Shown piece by piece: positions 10,328 to 20,921 of a DNA stretch of 64,000 bases; the first letter of the stretch is position 1, and each line of letters opens with the position of its first letter. The notes below the pieces were generated by a model, which was not told the DNA's origin, did no database searches, and worked only from the letters and a program-made list of their open reading frames with translations. Position numbers and translations under genes: made by a program. The DNA is from Siphonodentalium dalli (taxonomy: Eukaryota > Mollusca > Scaphopoda > Gadilida > Siphonodentaliidae), in contig CP136066.1 in assembly GCA_032622095.1 (NCBI GenBank), positions 195,104,816-195,168,815 on the forward strand, in the 5' to 3' direction.

Positions 10328-13300
10328 TTAAGGGCTTTAGTTTGCTAACCCATTTTCAACCTAAATTTGATGGAGTCAAAATAAAGGATTGTGTTTACTT
10401 TTATTAGTAATCACAGCAACCAAACCAATGTATGCAATATAAGCCATTATGGATATCTTAGAAATACAAACTATGAACTTTATAGAGGTTTTTAAAAAGG
10501 TGTTTTCGAACCCAAATCTAACAAACACACAATCAATTTCTAAGAACAAAATATGGAAATATGTACTGAATACTGTGAAGTATGATGAACATTAAAATAT
10601 ATTCATATTTACCAAGTGTTCTTTGGAAATTTTTCTGAGAACCAGTTGTTTACAAATGATAGATTTACTTCCCCAACATGGCTGACTGGGAGCTGGCAGC
10701 AATTGAATTGGTTAACTATTAACCCTTTACCCAACAAACCGGCCAAAACCGGCCAAATAAAGCTTCAACAGCCTAAATTATCTTGGGTCTGTCTCAATAG
10801 AACCATACAAATATGGATATCATTGGAACCGGCTCCTTGACCACATTGTGATAGTTACAGTTATGCCCCGTGCCAATGCATTCTCTTATATATGCGAGTC
10901 GACCATATGTCGCCTCGCATATATAAGAGAATGCATTGGCCTAAAAAAATCTTTTTTTTAACACTTTTTACCATTTTTTCTTACATTCTTTAACAATTTT
11001 ATAATTTTTAATGTGTTAAGCCAATGCATTCTCTTATATATGCGAGGCGACCTATGGTCGACTCGCATATATAAGAGAATGCATTGGCACAGGGCCCTTC
11101 TGTTGGGTAAAGGGTTAACAGTGGTGAGTTGATAACATAATTTCTTTATCTTCAATTTAGCACACATCCCAGCACACAGCCCTGTAACCACTAAATGCGT
11201 CACTAATCATGGAATAATCCCTTATGGTGCAGTGGCCACATTACTGAGAAAGTAAATCTATCATTTGTAAACAAGTGGTTCCAAGAAAATTGTCCAAATA
11301 ACGCTTGGTAACTATGACTATATGTTTATTGTTCATCATTCTTCAGTGTTCAGTACACATTCCCATATTTTATTCATAGATATGTACTTTGTATTTGTTG
11401 GACTGGGATTCTAACAAAATAATGCTTAAAACCCCTATACAGTTCACATTTGTTTTTCTGAGATAATCTATCATGAATTATACTCTTAAAATGGTGTATC
11501 CATTGGCTTGGTTACTGCAATTACGAATATAAATTAAATTTATATGCCATTGAATTAGTGTTCTTCCATCAGGAACATTTGACATAACAATCATAAATGG
11601 GACATTTTTTTCAAAGAGCTCAAGAAATTTTCCCCAAAAACGGATTTTAGAGAATTTAGGATATGGTGGGTGTTCCCCTGATTCTGCCCGACAAAATGAA
11701 ACAGCTTATTACCAATTTGTTCTAGATTCAATGCTTCAATTATCTGACTAGATGTCAAGTGACCACTTTAAATGGGGATTTCATAGCAAATCCACAGGGA
11801 TGGGGGAGTTATATATGAAGCGGTTTTCCGGGATCTAAAGCAGGTATTGTGTTGAACGGTCATCGCTATTAAAATTAAAATATAAATGTACCAACAGTCT
11901 AATGCAACGGGTTCTAAGCCGACCCGAAAGCTAAATATTTATTGTCCATACCATCCAAGTCACACTCAGACGTGTTTGCAACGTAACTTTTGCTCCGGAG
12001 ATTTGCATGGAAATCTCCATTCAAAAGTTGCCGTTTGGACATCCCCAACGGAGACCATCTAGCCATGTCCCTGCAAAAACATGTATACCCATAATGTCAC
12101 AACTGTATTGAACTATAGATGTTACTGTCGAGGAAGTTCTGTGTATGACTTGGTTTGGTTTTAGGTCTTTGTGGACCCAATTTTTCCAAAATTTGATAGA
12201 ATCCAAATAAAGGATTCTATTCATGTATATTAGTAATCACAGAACCATGCCCATTGATGCAACATTTTAAGAGTATAATTCATGGTGGATTATGTTAGAA
12301 ATACAAAATGTGAAATTTATTGAGATTTAAAAATAATTTAATTTACAGGCAATGGTCCAAGAAAAACAAAGTACATATCTAAGAATCAAATATGGGAATA
12401 TGTACCGAACACTGTGGTTAATGATGTACTGTAAAAAGATATTATATTTCTTGAGTGTTCTTCGAAAAAAATAATTTGAACCAGTTGTTGACAAATACTT
12501 GCTTAAACATTGGCTGTGTGGATGCCAACAGGTATGGGTTAACTGTGGCCAGTGTAACCGCTGTGAACTATGTTGGCAATAGAATGATAAGCTTCAATCA
12601 AACCCTACCAGGCTATCACACTATTTCTAGTAAGTAGGTCACCATGCAGTCATAGGATAATCACTCATGTGGAAGTTGACACCAGCTAAAAGCCATTCAC
12701 ACCAGACTGGATATAAGCTATGAAAAGGTGACCTATAAACTGCTGGCTCTCAGTCAATCATATGGTGAAGTTAGTATATAATTTTTTGAAAAATTGGGCC
12801 CACAAAGACCTTAAGGACTTTGCTAACCCACTTTCCCCCAAATTTAATGGAGTTCAAAATAAAGGTATATGTTTACTTTTATTAGTAATCACAGTAACCA
12901 AACCCATGGATGCAACATTTTAAGAATATAATTCATGGTAGATTATGTTAGAAATTTAAAATGTGAAATTTGTAGAAGTTTTTAAAATCTATTTTTTTGA
13001 ACCCAAATTGAACAAACACAAATGCGATATCTAAGAAAAAAATGTGGGTAGGTGTACTGAACACTGTGCAGAATAATGAACAATAAAGATATACTCACAT
13101 TTCTTCGGTGTTATTCAGAGTTTTGGCTTGGAAGCAGTTGTTGACAAATGGTAGATTTCATTGCTCATTAAAGCTATTTGGGAACTAAATTTGATGGGTC
13201 AAGTTAATGTTCACAAAAGCCTGCTGGGATTATGACCAGCAGGTGCTGAATATTTATCTCCTGTTTGGTGACCTAGTTTCTGGGCTATGGGGTACCCCTA

Positions 13301-13725
13301 GATTGGGGATTCACAACACAACACTGTCCACAGATATTAACACTAAACTGTCACCTCACCACAGGCAAGTTTCTCAATAATTTGTAAACAATTGGTTCTT
13401 AGTAATTTTACCAAAGAATGCTTGATAAATATGAATATTATTTTATTGTTCATCATTCTTCACAGTGTTCAGTACACATTGCCATATGTTTTTCTTAGAT
13501 ATGGACTTTGTGTTTGTTGAATTTGGGTTCGAAAATATAGATTTTAAAAACCTCTATAAAGTTCACATTTAGTATTTCTAACATATTCCACCATGAATTA
13601 TACTGTTAAAATGTGTTGCATTCATGGGTTTGGTTACTGTAATTACTAATAAAAGTGAACATAAACCTTTATTTTGACCTCATCAAATTTGGGTAAAATT
13701 GGGTTAGCAAAGTCCTTAAACATAT
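10328..13725. mobile_element. composite of five copies of one ~350-bp repeat
   Basis: A repeat with the order CTAACCC..AAATTTGATGGA, AATAAAGG..TTTTATTAGTAATCACAG, ATTCATGGTGGATTATGTTAGAAATACAAAA, TACTGAACACTGTG and ACAAATG(A/G)TAGATTT occurs forward at about 10328-10668, 12184-12500 and 12808-13158, and inverted at about 11245-11540 and 13374-13725. The outermost forward and inverted copies give the block inverted ends (TTAAGGGCTTTAG.. against ..CAAAGTCCTTAA). No transposase frame is visible. A TTAA-flanked MITE is inserted at 10723-11114. Confidence 0.7.
10723..11114. mobile_element. piggyBac-like MITE (copy 2), TTAA-flanked
   Basis: The element begins CCCTTTACCCAACA and ends TGTTGGGTAAAGGG, with TTAA directly on both sides (10719-10722 and 11115-11118). 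It contains two near-perfect ~67-bp palindromes (10873-10939 and 11021-11087) that share CCAATGCATTCTCTTATATA arms and a GTCGAC-like centre. It is non-coding. TTAA target duplications and CCC ends are the hallmark of piggyBac elements; assignment beyond that is inference. Confidence 0.8.
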
Positions 13726-14690
13726 TTATTACCAAACAAGTATATTACTATACGAGTAGCCATTGGGAATCATTAGAAGACAAGTGCGATCCACTTACGC
13801 ATACCCTCCTCCCCCAATTGCCTTCATAACACTGATAATAATTTCGGTTGTGAACGCAATATGTATAACATAATGAATAACATATGTACAAGTGTACATA
13901 TATCATTGCATATAGTTTGTAAATCATTTGTAAATCATTTGTAGATAATTTGAAGTCTCACCACCACACCAGTTCTTCTGAACACTGTTATGCTTAGTGT
14001 TTAGCTGTCATAAAATTAATGAGATTGGTAAACATGGCTTCGTAAACCAGAACATACCTTATTTGGAACAAATGAAGACAAATTCTACGCCGTGATCTCT
14101 GGTATCACTAATGTCTTGAACACCGTTCTGCAGGAAGCAAATATCCAACGTCGCCAAATACACTGAAGTGGGCCGACGCGACAGCTGACCGCATTCTTGG
14201 TACGTATGCCACTGTGTCGATCACTGAAAGCGCATGCTTTAATTGTGGAGTAATTCTGACCACGAGGAATTGCATTGGCGCGCCACAATGATTGCTTCTC
14301 GTTTGAGTAAAAGTTATCACTCAAGTACTGGGCGGATAAGTTTCATGACACGCAACGACTGGTACGGATTTTTCAGGGGGTTTGCTCGAGGGTTTTGAAG
14401 TATCGTGCAAGTATGTATGTTCAAATAAGTTTCTAATTTGACCCATGCCCTTGACTATAGACACTATTGTCAACTGCATGGGAAAGAACTTTTTCAACCG
14501 AACACCTCTCTGTACGTATGTTTCGAACGTTTCCAACTTGTGCGTATTTGACCAACATCATTTAGCCCAAAGTTACAATATAATTCACACTAAATTACGA
14601 TCGAAATATAAATCATAAGAACAATCTAACCGATTGACGATTCTGAAAATTTCAATTCACGATATACCCAAGCTGAACCGGTGTCAGACC
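13726..14690. other. intergenic; unassigned minus-strand frames
   Basis: Two adjacent minus-strand frames (14321-14536 and 14085-14324) have protein-like composition, but I recognise no family and see no splice or start context. They may be remnants of a mobile-element protein. Otherwise AT-rich non-coding sequence. Confidence 0.35.
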
Positions 14691-14695
14691 AATTC

Positions 14696-15800
14696 TCCGG
14701 AGACCTATTACTGCGAAGGCCCACAACTCCGAAGACCCGATTCTCCGACGGCCCACAACTCCGAAGACCCGATTCTCCGACGGCCCATAACTCCGAAGAT
14801 CCGATTCTCCGAAAGCCCATAACTCCAAAGGGCCGATTCTCCGAAGACCTATAACTCCGAAGACCTATAACTCCGAAGGGCCGATTCTCCGAAGATCTAT
14901 AACTCCGAAGGCCCGATTCTCCGACGGCCCATAACTCCGAAGGTCCGATTCTCCGAAGGTCCGATTCTCTGAAGATTTTGTTTTATCGGGGTATTATCGT
15001 TTACTAAATAGTGTACAGTCCAGTGGCGAAGCCAATGGGTCCCAAAATTCCTACTGCCCCCATTAAACCACCTCTACTTGCTATTTCAGACAATATGGGC
15101 CCCTACCAAAACATGTCCAATGTCATGTAAACGCCCGGAAATCGTTCATGGGGCATCAAAATATTCAAACTTTTCGTACTGCCCCACCTAAATGGGAATC
15201 CTGGCCCGCCACTGACTATACACCAGATACTATAACGTGGCGGAGCCAGGGTTCCCATGTAGGGGTGCACATTAATTAGCATATGTGGGGGATATGTGGG
15301 GGATATATCATGCATATGATATGCCGAAAGCATATCACGAAGGCCTGATTTGGGGAGCGCATGCATGGGAGGGGTCGCCCCCAATCGTTGGTCCGGGGGC
15401 TCCCCTGGGCAGGAACACTGTGAATATTTGAATGCCTAGGAGGGATTTCCGGACGTTTACATGACATTTGACATGTGTTTTTTTGGGGGGGGGCGGTCTT
15501 CCCTAGGGCCCCATTGACTCCGCCACTGGACTGTACACTATTTAATAAGCGATAAAACATGATCTTCGGAGAATCGGACCTTCGGAGAATCGGCCCTTCG
15601 GAATTATAGACCTTCGGAGTTATGGGCGTTCGGAGTTATAGGCCTTCGGAGTTATGGGCTTTCGGAGTTATGGGTCTTCGGAGTTATGGGATTTCGGAGA
15701 ATCGGGACTTCGGAGTTATGGGCTTTCGGAGAATCGGGGTGTCGGAGAATCGGACCTTCGGAGAATCGGACCTTCGGAGTTATGGGCTTTCGAAGAATCG
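14696..15800. mobile_element. foldback element with convergent minisatellite arms
   Basis: The left arm (14696-14966) is a tandem array of 15-bp units alternating CCGATTCTCCGAAGG and CCATAACTCCGAAGG. The right arm (15563-15800) is the same array in inverse orientation. Inside the arrays, inverted ends TAAATAGTGTACAGTCCAGT (about 15005) and its inverse (about 15525) carry a CAGTGGCG(A/G)AGCC motif, resembling termini of hAT-like non-autonomous elements. A further GTGGCGGAGCCAGGG lies inside near 15237, suggesting nesting. No transposase is seen. The hAT label is inference; the inverted structure is direct. Confidence 0.7.
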
Positions 15801-16566
15801 CTACGTAACCAGCTGAACCAAACCATTCCTGTCAGGTCACGCAGCATCTTAGTGAAGGTTCAAATGTTCAGGTAGCAGTACACGATTTATCGACTTGTAG
15901 GGGGAAACTAATTGAAAAATAGAAAAATAAGTATCTGGGGGGGGGGGGGGGTACAACAGCCAGGGTAGCCTGTGTTAAATGTGTCATTACTGGTTTGAAG
16001 TTTTAATTATTTTTCAAAACTGGGAAAGTTCTAAAAAAAAGTGGAAATTTTGGATAGGCAACATGATTTTCGTATTCAGTGAAGGCCAACTCTGTGTTAA
16101 TGGTTACAGGAAAATAGCCCGATTTCTCTCCCCTGAATTCTGTCATCTGCGCCTGTAATACAGTTTTTTTTCAAATTGATACGGTCACTTTTTTTCTATT
16201 TCAATTATTTCTCAGCTATAACATAGCTCTAGCAGGTGGAAGAAGCTTATTTACTGACATTCGCTCTGTCGTGGTCTGTTTTTTGGGTTTAAAATTGTCA
16301 ATTTGAGTAAAAAAAATGGGTAAAATTGAGTGTTTTGTGTGTGCAAATCAAGGGGCATAACTCAATCACAAATATACAAAGAAGCTAAAGTACAGACATA
16401 TGATTACACCTAAAATTTCTGTCGAAATAAACCATGCTTGATGGGACCTATGCCAAATATAATGACTCAGCATTGATTTGAAGTCAAGGGCAGTACTGTT
16501 GATATACAAAGACCGACACAAGTATGTTAATGGGTTTGTTGATACGGCACCAGTTCTTGCGCGGAA

Positions 16567-16618
<52 letters not shown>

Positions 16619-17437
16619 CGAGAGGCGGTCCTTCCGGGTTAGCACTAGCGCATTGTCAACAAACCCATTAACACACGTGTCGTTCTGTGTTTATTGCACA
16701 ACACCGTCCTAGAATCCGTGTATTAAACAATCATACTAATTCTAGACCGAAATGGAAATGTCCCCATCATAGAGCCTAGAGGGTATTAGATTAGAAAGTT
16801 CTAAGTTGTTGGAAAATTTGCGCTATGAATTGTACAATTCCAACACAAGTAGTGCGAATGAAGTTCCCATGAGTTTGGGAAATTGTATCTATATTCAAGG
16901 GTGTGGATGCTAATAGAAGATCATAGTTGGACGCCCCCACAACGACCCTCCTTTAATTTTCCTGGACGTCTCTCGTAGTTTGTGAAGCTGAATTCCAATT
17001 TGACAGTCGTGTGTGATTATAGTTGGCGTGCGTGATTCCTATTATCGAAGAATATTCACGACCTCATCTATTGCATGTAATACGAATGCATTGTTCTGTA
17101 AGTTGCCATTTCTATTTTAAGATGGCAACCAAGATGGCACCCATAAATAGAAATTTACACAAATTCACAGGTATTTTTAATTACATGAGTCATGATTCAT
17201 GTTTTCGATTGCAATCTCTTTCTATTTCTTTATTATTTTATTTTACGAATAAGCATCATTCATAAAAAAAAAACAATTGGCTCCAAGACATATACATTCT
17301 CTGGCAACTTAAATTTCCAACAAAGAGGTCTACAATTTGTCATAAACTTTTTTACGAGTTACTTAAGAAATAATTCTTGTTTTCTCAAGTTGTGGTCTCA
17401 TATACTACTTGTTGGAGCATGTAACATGAAGAAATAT
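15801..17437. other. non-coding; microsatellites and a hairpin
   Basis: Contains a run of 15 G (15937-15951) and a TA microsatellite (about 16569-16617). The TA run sits between inverted copies of TGTTAATGGGTTTGTTGA (about 16524-16543 and 16653-16672), with similarity extending outward (ACCGACACAAG against its inverse), so it is probably the loop of a small foldback element. No gene is recognised. Confidence 0.6.
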
Positions 17438-17597
17438 ATAAGGATTAACTGTCATGTGGACTGTTTTTATGGAGATGTAACCGTGAGGTAAGTGGTCATA
17501 ACTTGTGTAAAACCCGGTTTACATACAAGTTATGACCACTTACCTCACGGTTACATCTCCATAAAATCAGTGCACATGACAGTTAATCCTTATATTG
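17438..17597. mobile_element. foldback MITE / hairpin, ~160 bp
   Basis: AAGGATTAACTGTCATGTGG at the left is inverted at the right end. The inner arms TTTATGGAGATGTAACCGTG and AGTGGTCATAACTTGTGT pair around a short loop of about 15 bp. A TATA stretch flanks both ends. It is non-coding, with near-perfect pairing apart from a short mismatch near the outer part. Confidence 0.8.
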
Positions 17598-18586
17598 AGT
17601 TTCGTGACAAAACCAGCCCAAAATATCCCATAGCGCCCTTGGCAAAAGTTAACAGGAACAATTGAAACCCGATGATTTATTAAGTCAATCCTGCGCGAAT
17701 CCAAATGCGCCCAAAACATTACGCGTTCGTCTTTCCAAACCCAAATTACGTATCGATGTTGTTATGAGCTTGCAGTTATGAGCTGTTGCGCATTTACCGA
17801 GAAATAATTGCAACTATCCACGTGGGCGCCGACCAATCAGAATGCTGGATTTAGTGATGATCACACTTAGTATGTAAATATATACAATTGATGGTTTAGT
17901 GTAACAGACTGAGTGGCTTCCATGATAGATGGTGTCAGTCTGTACCCTGTACTGTTATTCCGCCCGTTGGCTTATCCTATAGCCATCTAATATTTATTAC
18001 ACTCATTAAACAGGGGTGGCAGGAAGGCAGTCTATATTGGACTAAGCCGACCCTCTCAATATACTACATAAATGTGTGATTGTTTATCTCGTTCTTTCTA
18101 TGTTATGTATGTATATGTGTATATTGGAAATAAATTATCCTATGCTATCCTTGGCTACTCTTATTGGGTTCAGCACAATTGTCCAACCCTGTTCTCTTAA
18201 TCCACCCCGTATATTTATTTGGACCTCAGAATTTCCACCTTAAAATTTCCATTTCATTTGTCAAAACAAAAATGACAGAAAGTAGAAAAATATGCGAACT
18301 TAGTTCCCAAAATAAAAAAATCCACACTAAGTACTGGTTGGTAAAAACAAGTTTCAACATAATTATTGTCTGGAGATTCAATATGCCAAATGTTGAAAAA
18401 GAATGCCACCTTCTGTCGCTATACGCCCCTGCCCAACTCATAATGCCATTATTTGACAGAGGAAATGCGCGGGATATCAATAACAAGTGAGATAATTAAA
18501 AAGTTATATAAATTAAATAAATTGTATAAAATCAAAATTAAAGCCAGGCGTATAGCCATACATTCGTCCAAAATTAGTGCTTATAC
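17598..18586. other. intergenic with retroelement-tail-like sequence
   Basis: The stretch about 18010-18160 (GGCAGGAAGGCAGTCT... to ...TATTGGAAATAAATTATCCT) closely matches the ends of the insertion at 48718-49625, so both look like one short retroelement family. A minus-strand AATAAA at 18219-18214 could be a polyadenylation signal for gene A, about 0.6 kb after its stop. No coding region is supported. Confidence 0.45.
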
Positions 18587-18797
18587 AGTAATGCCCTAAG
18601 TAATCGACTCTTTAACTACAGCAGAATTATGGGTAACTTTTCAGGATTTAGTCGCAAATATGGCTTGTTGCCATTCATCGGAAAGCTCTCGGGGAGAGAT
18701 TTCCGATGAATGGCAACAAGCCATATTTCCGACTAAATCCTGAAAAGTTACCCATAATTCTGCTGTAGTTAAAGAGTCGATTACTTAGGGCATTACT
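18587..18797. mobile_element. perfect-arm MITE inserted at the gene A stop codon
   Basis: A palindrome of about 211 bp with arms of about 95 bp: AGTAATGCCCTAAGTAATCG at the left, its exact inverse at the right, and a loop of about 20 bp around CTCTCGGGGAG. TATAC occurs immediately on both sides (18582-18586 and 18798-18802), as expected of a 5-bp target duplication. The arms differ at very few positions, so the insertion is young. The right end supplies the last base of the gene A stop codon. Confidence 0.85.
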
Positions 18798-19376
18798 TAT
18801 ACTTCATAAACATCTTTGGAACAATGTTCATCAGATTCTTCTGGTCGCACGTGATCGTACGCACTGATGTCGAGTGCTATATCCGGCAACGCTATACAAT
18901 CCAAGCTTTGCCATTCGATTGATTTGTGCCTCCATAAATGTGGCCTTGGAATAGTCCACACTTCTGGAACCGAATCGTCCACTGTACTGATATGTGTGTA
19001 TGAGTTAGAGTTCACAACAGACCCAAATCCAGAATCCATCGTACACGTAGGACTGCGACTGCCTACTGATTCATTTATATTCACCATTGAAATTTCAGTT
19101 CCTGATCCAGAATTTGTTGGTCGCCTCCACTCAACCGTTAGTGAATTCCAGAAACATGGTCTCGGGATACTGACGTGTTCCTCCGCGCGGTCTGTTTCTG
19201 TCGTGTCTTCACGTGGTGCGTATTCAACTTCTTCCTCGGGAATGGCGATTGCGCAAGAAGATTTCCATTCCAGTGTCGGTTGCTGTCGGACACAAGGCCT
19301 GGGCATTCTCCAGATCTCATAAAGTGTATCCATGCCGACTACCAAGACGTTTGGCATTTGTTTATGCTCTTTTTGC
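18797..19376 (-). CDS. gene A, last exon: cytoplasmic tail with three IPRP motifs
   Basis: The exon starts after the acceptor CTTATATAG at 19376 (phase 2) and ends at a TAA stop at 18797-18799. It reads QKEHKQ, then 186 residues from MPNV. Three related motifs stand out, numbered from that Met: IWRMPRP...TLEWKSSCAIAIP (15-40), VSIPRPCFW..TVEWRR (62-79) and VWTIPRPHLW..SIEWQSLDCIALP (133-158). A DSGFGS sequence at 108-113 fits the beta-TrCP phosphodegron consensus DSGxxS. Tyrosines occur in YEIW, SNSYTH and AYDHV. No known domain is recognised. Most positions match the paralogous exon at 55243-55813, including the three motifs, so the tail is under constraint. The internal Met at 19357 could be mistaken for a start, but the exon joins in frame to the transmembrane exon at 19862-19955. 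Confidence 0.85.
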
Positions 19377-19861
19377 CTATATAAGGAAAGAGAATAATTG
19401 TCATTAACCAGGCTTAGTTTAAGTTAGTTACACGTACGTGCAGCTGGCCTGTAACGCGTGTAGTTATAGTTTATTGATGCAGATGCATCTCTGGCTGGAA
19501 ACGTCATCTGATTATGGCGCCACATCTAAACTTAAATCGGGTTCCTGGGCAGAACATGCAATTACTATTGTGGACAAGTTAGTCTATGATTGTACACTAT
19601 CCCTGCCATATCGACACATATCGGGATGTGAAAGGCATGCGGTAGACACAATGTGCATGTATATCTATAACAAGCCGATGGCCCAGCCATGCAGGACAAT
19701 GTAAACATAATTGAACAATTCAAGAATGCTTCCAATCATGAACTTGAAACATTTTAGCCCTCGGATTCGGCCTCGCCATTGAAGAGGATTGGGGTTATTG
19801 AGGCGTTATACCACATGCAGCTGTGCCACTACGTTACTCTGCTATTGTACAATGTACCTAC
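19377..19861 (-). other. gene A intron (tail/TM)
   Basis: 485 bp with donor GTAGGT at its 5' end (19861) and acceptor TATATAG at 19377, phase 2. No repeat or gene is recognised inside. Confidence 0.75.
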
Positions 19862-19955
19862 CTCCATCGGCAAACGATTAACAAGCACATGCAGGTCAGA
19901 ACGATGGATGCAATCAGAAAAGCAGCAATTATGATTACCGGGATCAAAGGTGAAC
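19862..19955 (-). CDS. gene A, transmembrane exon
   Basis: A 94-bp exon between acceptor TTTTCAG and donor GTAGGT. Joined to the phase-1 codon of the giant exon it reads GSPLIPVIIIAAFLIASI, then VLTCMCLLIVCRWR. This is a single hydrophobic span with a cysteine pair and a basic stop-transfer end, giving a type I topology with the repeats outside. The cysteines next to the membrane could be palmitoylated (inference). Length, phases and sequence match the gene B exon at 56780-56873. The exon is too short to stand out as an open frame; it was found from the paralogue and splice phases. Confidence 0.85.
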
Positions 19956-20921
19956 CTGAAAATGTACAACGGAAAATAAGTGTGTGCGATGTTTTTTCGT
20001 AATTAGAGGGAGGTCAAGTAGTCATTTGTGAATGGAGAATACTGGGGATGCCCATGCATGAAACTAAACTGACCGTCAAGAGGGCATATGTGCGGGTTGA
20101 TGCACAATCTCAAAACAGAATGTAAAGTAAATGATAAATGACATTGCCAGTGAGCGAGTTAGATAGTATAACGATATAACCGAATAACTGCTTCCTGTAT
20201 CACGGCTACTATTGGAAAAGATGAATCCCCATTCACAATTTGTCGCTTGACACCCCCTTAAATAGCATCTGTTTACCCGAAAAGGTATAGGCGCTGGTTC
20301 ATAACTGCATATATGTTAATACATAATAGTAATACTTTTCAACATGACACCAAGGTTTCAGTGTGGTAAATTGGTCATGTTAGCATGATTTCGTTGATAA
20401 ATTACCAAGGACTTCGAAATATTTGTATATCTGGAATCTCTGAAACAACGCTTTTTATAGTACCAACGATATCCAACTCGCACGAAAATGTCACACATAT
20501 ATATTAGCTAATAGCGTCGACGTTTAATCAAACGAGAACACAACACGGTTCCAACAATATCATATGGTAACACCCGTAGCTCTATGCGAGATTATGAGTA
20601 TATGTATCAATGAAAACACACATAATAGAACCAGGGGCGTGGTTAGACGAGCTATTCTGTGTGGTTACGTTATACATCATCGTCATCATAGTATCGGTTC
20701 CTTGCCATCTTCCAATTATACCGATGCACGTTGTAATACATGACTCGATTGAAATTGTTTATACTTCATTTTGTTGCAATACCGATTAATCGTGTAACAG
20801 TTACCTATGGATATTCGTTATATTCATTTACCAAAGTATACGTTCAATACGTAAAGTCTCGCATACACATTGATGTATTAGAATGGAAGACAAATATAAC
20901 TATAGTCATCGTGTTGCTCAC
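19956..20921 (-). other. gene A intron (TM/ectodomain)
   Basis: 966 bp with donor GTGAGC at 20921 and acceptor TTTTCAG at 19956, phase 1. No repeat or gene is recognised inside. Confidence 0.75.
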
